Source: Kitasatospora sp. A2-31
GTDB taxonomy: Bacteria; Actinomycetota; Actinomycetes; Streptomycetales; Streptomycetaceae
Assembly: GCF_022288725.1 (NCBI RefSeq)
Contig: NZ_JAKNTA010000005.1
Coordinates: 533,658-597,657 of the forward strand
DNA length: 64,000 nt
Direction: 5' to 3'
Shown here: positions 15,995 to 23,608 of the stretch, piece by piece
Numbering within the stretch: the first letter of the stretch is position 1
Layout of the letters: every line of letters begins with the position of its first letter
Notes under the pieces: generated by a model
Seen by the model: the letters and a program-made list of their open reading frames with translations, nothing else
The model's database searches: none
What the model was told of the DNA's origin: nothing
Made by a program: the position numbers and the translations under genes

Positions 15995-17476
15995 CTAGTG
16001 CACGCCCAGCCAGGACTTGATCGGGGTGAGCGCGAAGTAGACCACGAAGACGGCGGTCAGGATCCACATCAGCGGGCCGGGCTCGCGCCACTTGCCCTGG
16101 CCGGCCTTGATGACCGTGTAGGAGATGACGCCCGCGGCGACACCGGCGGTGATGCTGTAGGTGAACGGCATCAGGACGCAGGTGAGGAAGGCCGGGATGG
16201 CGACCTCGCGGTCGGACCAGTCGATGTGCCGGGCCTGGCTCATCATCATCGCGCCGATCACGACGAGGGCGGCGGAGGCGACCTCGACCGGGACGATGCC
16301 GGCGAGCGGGGAGAAGAAGAGCATCAGGGCGAACAGGCCGCCGGTGACGGCGGAGGCGAGGCCGGTCCGGGCGCCGTCGCCGACGCCGGTGGCCGACTCG
16401 ACGAACACGGTCTGCCCGGAGGCGCCGGCCAGGCCGCCGACCGCGCCGCCGGCGCCGTCGATGAGGAGCGCCTTGGAGAGGCCGGGCATCCGGCCCTGCT
16501 TGTCGGCCAGGCCCGCCTCGGTGCCGACGCCGATGATGGTGGCCATCGCGTCGAAGAAGCCGGCCAGCACGAGGGTGAAGACCGCGACGGAGGCGCTGAT
16601 CGCGCCCATCCCCTGGCCGCCGAAGGCGCCGAACAGGTCGACGTCGCCGAAGAGGCTGAAGTCGGGGGCGGAGACCGGGCTGCCCGGCCAGACCGGCACG
16701 GAGTTCTTCCAGGCCTGGGCCGGCACGTCGGCGAGCTTGTTGACGACCACCGCCAGGACGGTGCCGCCGGCGATGCCGATCAGGATCGCGCCGCGGACGT
16801 TGCGGGCCATCAGCACGAAGATCGTCAGCAGGGTGAGGCAGAAGATCAGGACCGGCCAGCCGGCCAGCTCGCCGGTGGGCCCGAGTGACAGCGGGGTGGG
16901 GCCGCCGGTGTGCACGAAGCCGGCCTTGTAGAGGCCGATGATCGTCACGAAGAGGCCGATGCCGATGGTGATCGCGTGCTTGAGCGGCAGCGGGATGCCG
17001 TTCATGATCTTCTCGCGGAGGCCGGAGACCACCAGGAGCACGATCAGCAGGCCGTAGATGACGCACAGGCCCATGGCCTGGGGCCAGGTGGTGTGCGGGA
17101 CGACCAGGGCGGAGACGGCCCCGGAGACCGAGAGGCCGGCGGCCAGGGCGAGCGGGACGTTGCCGACCACCCCCATCAGGATGGTGGTGACGGCGGCCGC
17201 GAGCGCCGTGGCGGTGGTCAGCGCGGCGTGGTCCAGCTTCACGCCGGTGACGTCGGCACCGCTCAGGATGAGCGGGTTGAGCAGGATGATGTACGCCATC
17301 GCCATGAAGGTGGTGACGCCACCGCGGAGCTCGTTGGCGAGCGTCGATCCCCGCGCGGAGATCTTGAAGTACGCGTCCAGCGCGTTCTTCGAAGGAGTCG
17401 CAGGGGCCGACGTGGGGGCGTCGTCCTCGGCGGGTCTGTCTTCAGTGGTGCCGGGCTCCGTGGGGATCCTGGTCAT
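15995..17476 (-). CDS. NCS2-family purine permease (AzgA/PbuG type)
   Basis: A 493-residue polytopic membrane protein of the nucleobase-cation symporter 2 superfamily, AzgA/PbuG branch: LANELRGGVTTFMAMAYIILLNPLIL near the N-terminus, FFDAMATIIGVGTEAGLADKQGRMP in the middle, and the family segment GASGQTVFVESATGVGDGARTGLASAVTGG. At least twelve hydrophobic segments are visible after a 45-residue charged, proline-rich N-terminus. It would import hypoxanthine, guanine, adenine or related bases by proton symport. GGGAG 5 bp upstream supports the ATG start. Its position between the xanthine dehydrogenase operon and xdhC indicates a role in purine catabolism; the exact base is not predictable. Confidence 0.92.
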   Translation of the reverse strand: MTRIPTEPGTTEDRPAEDDAPTSAPATPSKNALDAYFKISARGSTLANELRGGVTTFMAMAYIILLNPLILSGADVTGVKLDHAALTTATALAAAVTTILMGVVGNVPLALAAGLSVSGAVSALVVPHTTWPQAMGLCVIYGLLIVLLVVSGLREKIMNGIPLPLKHAITIGIGLFVTIIGLYKAGFVHTGGPTPLSLGPTGELAGWPVLIFCLTLLTIFVLMARNVRGAILIGIAGGTVLAVVVNKLADVPAQAWKNSVPVWPGSPVSAPDFSLFGDVDLFGAFGGQGMGAISASVAVFTLVLAGFFDAMATIIGVGTEAGLADKQGRMPGLSKALLIDGAGGAVGGLAGASGQTVFVESATGVGDGARTGLASAVTGGLFALMLFFSPLAGIVPVEVASAALVVIGAMMMSQARHIDWSDREVAIPAFLTCVLMPFTYSITAGVAAGVISYTVIKAGQGKWREPGPLMWILTAVFVVYFALTPIKSWLGVH

Positions 17477-17796
17477 GTCCACTCCCAAGTGTCAAAGGGG
17501 GTTGGGGTGGGCGAGCCGACCTGACAGCCAGTCAACGAAGTTGGCACAGGGGGACGATTCGACTCACTGGGTGCACTCTGTGGCAGTGCCGGCAGTGCGA
17601 GGGTGGTGGGCACCGCTGCAGAGCCCCGGCGTGGGAGAGGCAGCGGAGTGATGCGTTCGCCTTGCTTCGGATGGTGCATGGGTGGTGCTTCTTCACTGCG
17701 TTCGGTGGTGCTGCCCCGGGGCGGCGGGGCTGTGGTCGCTGTTCTCCTCGCTCGCGCTCGGAGAACACGGTCGCCGCCCCGGGGAGGAGGTTCCGG
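17477..17796. other. Intergenic region: xdh terminator and permease leader
   Basis: These 320 bp separate the xanthine dehydrogenase large-subunit stop from the permease start. The distal part is the compound hairpin at 17714-17784. Close to the permease lies a TGAC-N5-GTCA dyad at 17522-17534, which overlaps TTGACT on the minus strand, a possible minus-35 or operator. No good minus-10 follows at normal spacing, and no open frame looks genuine. I could not match it to any purine riboswitch. Confidence 0.5.
17714..17784 (-). terminator. 71-nt compound hairpin ending the xdh operon
   Basis: An outer perfect 13-bp stem (CCCCGGGGCGGCG at 17714-17726 with 17772-17784) encloses an inner 8-bp stem (TGTTCTCC at 17740-17747 with 17760-17767). 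It begins 13 bp after the large-subunit stop on the minus strand. Confidence 0.75.
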
Positions 17797-20169
17797 CTAC
17801 AGGGCTTCCGGGGCCTCGGTGGTCAGGTGCTCGGGCCGGACCGGGATCCGGTTGAGCGCCAGACCGGTGGCGTTGCGGATGGCGGCCACGATCGACGGCG
17901 TCGCGGAGACCGTGGGAGCCTCGCCGACGCCGCGCAGACCGTACGGCGCGTTGGGGTCGGGCAGTTCGAGGATGTCGACCGGGATCGGCGGGGTGTCCAG
18001 GACGGTGGGGATCAGGTAGTCGGTGAAGGACGCGTTGCGCACCTTCCCGTCCTTGACGATGATCTCCTCCATCACGGCCAGGCCGAGCGCCTGGGTGCAG
18101 CCGCCCTGGATCTGGCCCACCACGGAGAGCGGGTTGAGCGCCTTGCCCACGTCCTGGGCGGCGGTCAGCTCCACCACCTTGACGAGGCCGAGCTCGACGT
18201 CCACGTCGACCACCGCGCGGTTGGCGCAGAAGGTGTACTGCACGTGGCCGAAGCCCTGCCCGGTCTCCTTGTCGAAGGGGACGGTCGGGCGGTGGTGGTG
18301 CTCCCGGGTGAGGTCGATCGCCTCGTCGCCGAGCAGGTCGACCATGGAGACCAGCACACCGGCCGACTCCGAGACCACCTTGCCGCCGACCAGCGACAGG
18401 TCGTTGCGGGTCCAGCCGTAGCGCCTGCGGCCCTTCTCGATCAGCGCCTGCTTGACCGCCTCGGCGGCCAGCTTCACCGCGCCGCCGGTCATGTAGGTCT
18501 GCCGCGAGGCGGAGGTCGAACCGGCCGAGCCGACCTCGGTGTTGGCCGGGTGGATGGTGACCTGCTCGACGCCCAGCTCGGTGCGGGCGATCTGGGCGTG
18601 GACGGTGACACCGCCCTGGCCGACCTCCGCCATCGCGGTGTGCACCATGGCGACCGGCTCGCCGCCGATCACCTCCAGGCGCACCCGTGCGGTCGAGTAG
18701 TCGTCGAAGCCCTCGGAGAAGCCGACGTTCTTGATACCGACCGAGTAGCCGACGCCGCGCACGATGCCCTCGCCGTGCGAGGTGTTGGACAGCGCGCCGG
18801 GGATCTGCCGGACGTCCAGCTGGTCGAGGTCCAGCGGCGGCGGGAGCGGCATGTCCTTGACCCGCTGGAGCAGCTCGGCGACCGGGGCCGGCGAGTCGAT
18901 CTGCTGGCCGGTGGGCATGTGGTCGCCCTCGGCCATCGCGTTCAGCTGGCGGAGCTCGACCGGGTCCATGCCCAGCTCGGCGGCCAGCCGGTCCATCTGC
19001 GTCTCGTAGCCGAACGCCGCCTGGACGGCGCCGAAGCCGCGCATCGCGCCGCAGGACGGGTTGTTGCTGTACAGCGCGATGGCGTGCATCCTGACGTTCG
19101 GGATCACGTACGGGCCGTGGCCGAGCGAGGCGGCGTTGCCGACCACGGCGGGCGAGGCGGAGGCGTACGCGCCGCCGTCCAGCACGATCCGGGCGTCGGC
19201 GAAGACGAGCTTGCCGTCGCGGGTGGCGCCGTGCTCGTAGGTCATCCGCGCCGGGTGGCGGTGCACGTGGCCGAAGAACGACTCGTCGCGGGAGTAGACG
19301 ATCTTGACCGGCTTGCCGGTGTGCTGGGCCAGCAGGCAGGCGTGGATCTGCATCGAGAGGTCCTCGCGGCCGCCGAAGGCGCCGCCGACGCCGGCCAGCG
19401 TGAGCCGGACCTTCTCCTCCGGCAGGGCCAGCACGGGGGCCATCTGCTGGCGGTCCACGTGCAGCCACTGGGTGGCGATGTAGAGGTCGATGCCGCCGTC
19501 CTCGGCGGGCACGGCCAGCCCGGACTCCGGGCCGAGGAAGGCCTGGTCCTGCATGCCGACCTCGTAGGTGCCCTTGACGATAACGTCGGCCATCGCGCGG
19601 ACCTCGTCCGTCACGCCGAGGCCGGAGACGAGCTTCTGCTCGTGGCAGATGTTGCCGTACCCGTGGGACTTGTACTCGTGCGGCTCGTGCACGTAGCCGT
19701 GGGTCTCCGGGTCGAGGCACTGCTCCTCGGTGGTGATCGGGGTGAGCACCTCGTACTCGACCTTGATCTTCTTCACCGCGCGGCGGGCCGTCTCCGGGTG
19801 GTCGGCGGCGACCAGCGCGATCGCCTCGCCGTGGTAGCGGACCTTGTCGATCGCCAGGGCCGGCTGGTCCTGGATCTCCAGGCCGTAGTACTTGGAGCCC
19901 GGGATGTCCTCGTGGGTGAGCACGGCGTAGACGCCCGGCACCTTGAGGGCCTCGGAGATGTCCACGCCCAGGATGTTGGCCCGGGGGTGCGGCGAGCGCA
20001 GCGCCATACCCCAGAGCATGTCCTCGTGCCACAGGTCGGACGAGTACGCGAACTCGCCCTTGACCTTCAGGTTGCCGTCCGGGCGCAGCGGCGAGCCGCC
20101 GATGCCGTCCTTGCTCGCCTGGTTGATGTTCTGGAGGTTCTTCTGACCCTGGATGGTACGAGTGCTCAT
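17797..20169 (-). CDS. xdhB: Xanthine dehydrogenase, molybdopterin-binding subunit
   Basis: A 790-residue large subunit of the xanthine oxidase family, which binds the molybdopterin cofactor and oxidises hypoxanthine and xanthine to urate. Visible signatures are GGAFGGREDLSMQIHACLLA, the cofactor loop GAMRGFGAVQAAFGYE, EVGQGGVTVHAQIA and the catalytic glutamate in GVGEAPT (Glu750). It is encoded as a separate chain, as in bacterial three-subunit enzymes. The ATG overlaps the iron-sulfur subunit stop by 4 bp (ATGA). The neighbouring XdhC chaperone and purine permease favour xanthine as the substrate over CO or aldehydes; the cofactor loop also lacks the selenocysteine/cysteine signature (S-x-C-x-x-R) of CO dehydrogenases. 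Naming of subunits varies between species. Confidence 0.93.
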   Translation of the reverse strand: MSTRTIQGQKNLQNINQASKDGIGGSPLRPDGNLKVKGEFAYSSDLWHEDMLWGMALRSPHPRANILGVDISEALKVPGVYAVLTHEDIPGSKYYGLEIQDQPALAIDKVRYHGEAIALVAADHPETARRAVKKIKVEYEVLTPITTEEQCLDPETHGYVHEPHEYKSHGYGNICHEQKLVSGLGVTDEVRAMADVIVKGTYEVGMQDQAFLGPESGLAVPAEDGGIDLYIATQWLHVDRQQMAPVLALPEEKVRLTLAGVGGAFGGREDLSMQIHACLLAQHTGKPVKIVYSRDESFFGHVHRHPARMTYEHGATRDGKLVFADARIVLDGGAYASASPAVVGNAASLGHGPYVIPNVRMHAIALYSNNPSCGAMRGFGAVQAAFGYETQMDRLAAELGMDPVELRQLNAMAEGDHMPTGQQIDSPAPVAELLQRVKDMPLPPPLDLDQLDVRQIPGALSNTSHGEGIVRGVGYSVGIKNVGFSEGFDDYSTARVRLEVIGGEPVAMVHTAMAEVGQGGVTVHAQIARTELGVEQVTIHPANTEVGSAGSTSASRQTYMTGGAVKLAAEAVKQALIEKGRRRYGWTRNDLSLVGGKVVSESAGVLVSMVDLLGDEAIDLTREHHHRPTVPFDKETGQGFGHVQYTFCANRAVVDVDVELGLVKVVELTAAQDVGKALNPLSVVGQIQGGCTQALGLAVMEEIIVKDGKVRNASFTDYLIPTVLDTPPIPVDILELPDPNAPYGLRGVGEAPTVSATPSIVAAIRNATGLALNRIPVRPEHLTTEAPEAL

Positions 20170-20654
20170 TCCGCGGCCGCCTTCCCGGCGCACTTGCGGG
20201 CGGAGGCCAGCCGCACCGCGTCCATGATCTTCTCGTAGCCCGTGCAACGGCAGAGGTTGCCCGACAGCGCCTCGCGGATGTCGTTGTCACTCGGCTGGGC
20301 GTCCTGCTCCAGCAGGGCGTCGGTCTGCACCAGCAGCCCCGGGGTGCAGAAGCCGCACTGGACGGCGCCGGCGTCGACGAACGCCTGCTGGACCAGGCCC
20401 AGCTCGCCGTTCTCCTCGGCCAGACCCTCGACGGTGCGGACCTCGCGGTCCTGCACCTGGCCGGCCGCGACCAGGCAGGAGCAGACCGGCACGCCGTCCA
20501 GGTAGACGGTGCAGGAGCCGCACTCGCCCTGCTCGCAGGCGTTCTTCGAACCAGGCAGGCCGACCCGCTCCCGCAGGACGTACAGCAGGCTCTCGCCCTC
20601 CCAGACGTCGTCGGCCTCGACCGGCTTGCCGTTGGCGGTGAAAGTGACCCTCAT
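20166..20654 (-). CDS. Xanthine dehydrogenase, 2Fe-2S subunit
   Basis: A 162-residue small subunit that carries two [2Fe-2S] clusters and passes electrons from molybdenum to FAD. The plant-type cluster ligands are Cys40, Cys45, Cys48 (ACEQGECGSC) and Cys60; the second cluster uses Cys100, Cys103 (QCGFCTPG), Cys135 and Cys137 (LCRCTGY). All eight are present. Start and stop both overlap the neighbouring subunit genes by 4 bp, so the three chains are translated in a coupled series, which helps equal stoichiometry. Confidence 0.95.
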   Translation of the reverse strand: MRVTFTANGKPVEADDVWEGESLLYVLRERVGLPGSKNACEQGECGSCTVYLDGVPVCSCLVAAGQVQDREVRTVEGLAEENGELGLVQQAFVDAGAVQCGFCTPGLLVQTDALLEQDAQPSDNDIREALSGNLCRCTGYEKIMDAVRLASARKCAGKAAAE

Positions 20655-21538
20655 GCCGCGCTCCTGATCTGCTTGCTGTAGTCGTTCCAACACCAGGTGA
20701 GGGTGCGGCGGGCCATCACGGCCAGCGAGTGGCGCCGGTAGTCGGCGGTACCGCGGACGTCGTCGATGGGGGAGGCGGCGTCCTTCACCAGCTCGCCGAA
20801 CCGCTGGATCACCTCGGTGCCCAGCAGCTCGCCGGACTCCCAGAGCCCGCGCTCGGCGAGCACGCCCTGCAGGTACTCCTCGGCCGCGACGGCGCGGCGC
20901 GGCGTGGGGGCAGCCGAACCGATACCGGTGCCGACGGTGCCGTTCCTCGGGTGGAGGGCGAAACCGAAGGCGCAGACGGCGATCACCATCGCGTTGCGGG
21001 TGCCGATCTTCGAGAACTGCTGCGGGCCGTCCGCCACCGGGATGTGCACGGCCCGGATCAGCTCGTCGGGCTCCAGGCTGTTGCGCTTCACCCCGACGTA
21101 GAACTCGTCGATCGGGATCATCCGGGTCCCGCGCACCGAGCCGGCCTCGACGAAGACGTCGCGCCCGGCCGCCAGCAGCGCGGGGTGCGCGTCGCCGGCC
21201 GGGGAGGCCCCGCCGAGGTTGCCGCCGACACCGCCGCGGTTGCGGATCTGCGGGGAGCCGACGGTGTGGGCCGCCAGCGCGAGGCCCGGCAGCGGGCCGG
21301 ACAGCTCGTCGATGATCCGGGTGTACGGGACGGAGGCACCGAGCCGGACGACGCTGCCGTCGTTCGACCATTCGGTGAGCTCGGTGATGCGGTTGAGGTC
21401 GAGAATCGCGGATGGCCGGTGCACGTCGAAGTTCATCTCGACCATGACGTCCGTACCGCCCGAGATGGGCAGCGCGGTCGGGTACTCAGCCTTCGCCGCG
21501 AGTGCCTCGTCCCAGGTAGCGGGCCGAAGGAACTCCAT
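20651..21538 (-). CDS. Xanthine dehydrogenase, FAD-binding subunit
   Basis: A 295-residue medium subunit of the molybdopterin dehydrogenase FAD-binding family. The flavin-binding segments ALPISGGTDVMVEMNF (residues about 20-40) and HTVGSPQIRNRGGVGGNLGGASPAGDAHPALLA (about 90-125) are clear, and the C-terminal CO-dehydrogenase flavoprotein-like domain follows. It accepts electrons from the 2Fe-2S subunit and passes them to NAD+ or another acceptor. GAGGAG lies 8 bp upstream of the ATG. It is the first gene of the minus-strand operon, divergent from pucR. Confidence 0.94.
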   Translation of the reverse strand: MEFLRPATWDEALAAKAEYPTALPISGGTDVMVEMNFDVHRPSAILDLNRITELTEWSNDGSVVRLGASVPYTRIIDELSGPLPGLALAAHTVGSPQIRNRGGVGGNLGGASPAGDAHPALLAAGRDVFVEAGSVRGTRMIPIDEFYVGVKRNSLEPDELIRAVHIPVADGPQQFSKIGTRNAMVIAVCAFGFALHPRNGTVGTGIGSAAPTPRRAVAAEEYLQGVLAERGLWESGELLGTEVIQRFGELVKDAASPIDDVRGTADYRRHSLAVMARRTLTWCWNDYSKQIRSAA

Positions 21539-21956
21539 GCGGGTGTCTCCTCAAGTCGTTGCTGCCGGACGGTGGGCACAGTGCCCGCTTCCGGTGTTCG
21601 GACTGTGCTACTGCTTTGTCGCCTTCGCTTTGCGTCCTGGTAACCCGGGTGTGTCCGGCGGCGTGTGGCCAGTGAACCGCTGTGACCCGGCCCACTGGGA
21701 GTCACCGATGGCATGAAGCCCCGGCTGTGGTGCCGCCCGGCATCCTGTACGTTCCTCTAAGGAGGACAATCGCGCAGCCCAGCTGTTCGCGGGGCGCTAC
21801 CTACGACCGTAATCCGGCCGTGATTCCCGAGCTACGGGCCCGTGATCCGGGCACCGTCGGTACGTAACACCGAGCACTGGTGTTCGGGCACACTGTCTGC
21901 CCGGACCGAGCGCTCGGGCCCCCCACCCTCACCCCCCAGCCCGTTAGGAGTCCCGG
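21539..21956. other. Divergent control region between xdh operon and pucR
   Basis: A 418-bp gap between two divergently transcribed purine genes, so it must hold two promoters and probably the regulator sites. Dyads seen: GGGCAC-A-GTGCCC at 21574-21586 near the xdh start, and CGAGCACTGGTGTTCG at 21871-21886 (7-bp arms, one mismatch) before pucR. An orphan ribosome-site-like AAGGAGGA at 21759-21766 has no start codon at usable distance. No consensus minus-10/minus-35 pair is convincing on either strand. Confidence 0.5.
21871..21886. promoter_or_regulatory. Imperfect palindrome, candidate PucR operator
   Basis: CGAGCAC, 2 bp, GTGTTCG: a 16-bp dyad with one mismatch, 70 bp before the pucR start in the xdh-pucR intergenic region. 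Placement is the main argument. Confidence 0.35.
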
Positions 21957-23549
21957 ATGCGTGTCCGTGACCTGCTCGCCCCCGGAGCCCCGCGACTGCG
22001 CCTGCTCGCGGCGGAGGAAGAGCTGGACCGGCAGGTCAGCGGCGTCATGACCACGGACCTGCACGACCCCGGCCGCTACCTGCACGGCGGTGAGCTGGTG
22101 CTCACCGGCATGCTCTGGCGCACCGGCCCGGCCGACTCGGAGCGGTTCGTCAGGACGATCGCGGCCGGCGGCGCCGTCGCCCTCGCGGCCGGCGAGGCCG
22201 AGGTCGGCCCCGTGCCCGAGGACCTCGTCGACGCCTGCCGCCGGCACCGGATGCCCCTCCTGGCGGTACCTGACGACATCGCTTTCGGCACCGTCACCGA
22301 GTTCATCGGCCGGCAGGTCTCGGCCGACCGCGCCGCCGACCTGGCCGCCCTGGTCGACCGCCACCGCCTGCTGGTCTCCGCGGCCGGCGGCGGCGGGCTG
22401 GACGCCGTCCTCGACCTGCTCGGCGGCGACCTCGACCTGGACTGCTGGGTGCTCACCCCCACCGGCGCGGTGATCGCCGGCCCCGCCGACCGGCTCTCCG
22501 CCGAGGACCGCGACCAGCTGGTCCGCGCCCACCTCGGCGCCCAGCGCCAGCGCCGCCGGCCCCCGCACCGGGCCAGGCTGCTCACCGGCTCGTACTCGCT
22601 GCTGCCGGCCTCGGCCACCCCCGACGCCGAGGCGCCGCTCGCCGACTGGGTGCTCGCGGTGGCCGGCGACGTCACCGAGTGGACCACCAAGCGCCAGCAG
22701 CTCGCCGAGAACCTGGCCCGGCTGGTCGCCGCCGAGCGCCAGCGCCGCGACGAGGGCCGCCGGCTGCGCCGCCGGCTCGCCGACGAGGTGCTCACCCTGC
22801 TGCAGCGTGACGCTGACCCGGCCGAGATCAGCCGCACCCTCTACGCCTCCTCGGCGATGGCGGCCCGGTACGAGATCCCCGAGCCGAAGCCCCACGCGGC
22901 GGACGGCAACTGGCTGGTGCTCAGCGCCGAGGGGACCGGCCTGCCCGAGGGGGCGGTGCGCGCCCTCCTGGAGGAGGCCCTGGGCGGTGCCACCGACCGG
23001 GCCCTGGTCGCCGGCGCCGGCAGCGGCGCGGTCGTGGTGATGCCCGCGATGGACGCCGCCGTCCCCGCCGACACCCTGCGTGAGCTGCTCGCCCCGCTGG
23101 AGGCCGGCCTCGGCTCCGAGGGCCGGATCACCCTCGGCGTCTCCGCCCCCGCCCCCGAGGCCGGCGGCCTGCGCGGCGCCCTGGAGGAGGCCCGGCACGC
23201 CCGCCGGATCGCGGGTGCCCGGGTCGGCCGGGTCTGCGTCGCCGGCCCCGAGGAGCTGGCCTCGCACGTGCTGCTGCTGGCCGCCGTCCCGGACGAGGTC
23301 CGCCGCGCCTTCCGCAGCCGCCTGCTGGACAAGGTGATCGCCTACGACATCGAGCACCAGGCCGACCTGGTCCGGACGCTGGAGGCGTTCCTGCGCTCGG
23401 ACGGCTCCTGGACGCGCTGCGCCGCCCAGCTGCACGTGCACGTCAACACCCTCCGCTACCGGATCGGCCGGATCGAGGAGCTGACCGGGCGGGACCTCTC
23501 CCGCCTGGAGGACCGGGTGGACTTCTACCTGGCCCTCGAACTGGCCTGA
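21957..23549 (+). CDS. pucR: PucR-family purine catabolism regulator
   Basis: A 530-residue regulator of the PucR/CdaR family. The N-terminal PucR domain starts MRVRDLLAPGAPRLRLLAAEEELDR..VSGVMTTDLHDPGRYLHGGELVLTG; a GGDEF-like domain occupies the middle (about 310-440); and a C-terminal helix-turn-helix (HTH_30) lies at about 470-525, with SDGSWTRCAAQLHVHVNTLRYRIGRIEELTGRDLS. AGGAG 6 bp upstream of the ATG fixes the start. It is divergent from the xanthine dehydrogenase operon, the classical place for its regulator. Whether it activates or represses, and the inducer, cannot be seen. Confidence 0.92.
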   Translation: MRVRDLLAPGAPRLRLLAAEEELDRQVSGVMTTDLHDPGRYLHGGELVLTGMLWRTGPADSERFVRTIAAGGAVALAAGEAEVGPVPEDLVDACRRHRMPLLAVPDDIAFGTVTEFIGRQVSADRAADLAALVDRHRLLVSAAGGGGLDAVLDLLGGDLDLDCWVLTPTGAVIAGPADRLSAEDRDQLVRAHLGAQRQRRRPPHRARLLTGSYSLLPASATPDAEAPLADWVLAVAGDVTEWTTKRQQLAENLARLVAAERQRRDEGRRLRRRLADEVLTLLQRDADPAEISRTLYASSAMAARYEIPEPKPHAADGNWLVLSAEGTGLPEGAVRALLEEALGGATDRALVAGAGSGAVVVMPAMDAAVPADTLRELLAPLEAGLGSEGRITLGVSAPAPEAGGLRGALEEARHARRIAGARVGRVCVAGPEELASHVLLLAAVPDEVRRAFRSRLLDKVIAYDIEHQADLVRTLEAFLRSDGSWTRCAAQLHVHVNTLRYRIGRIEELTGRDLSRLEDRVDFYLALELA

Positions 23550-23556
23550 CGTGACG

Positions 23557-23588
23557 GCGCCCCGCCGGCCGGTCGGCCGACGGGGCGC
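23557..23588. terminator. Bidirectional terminator between convergent genes
   Basis: An outer 8-bp stem GCGCCCCG (23557-23564) with 23581-23588 and an inner 5-bp stem CGGCC with GGCCG form a 32-nt hairpin between pucR and the lectin-protein gene. Confidence 0.7.
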
Positions 23589-23608
23589 ACTGCCTGCCCG
23601 GAGCCCCG

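Noticed and set aside
17477-17713. Purine riboswitch in the permease leader
   Set aside because: I could not find the conserved junction or loop sequences of any purine, guanidine or preQ1 aptamer; only a simple dyad is present.
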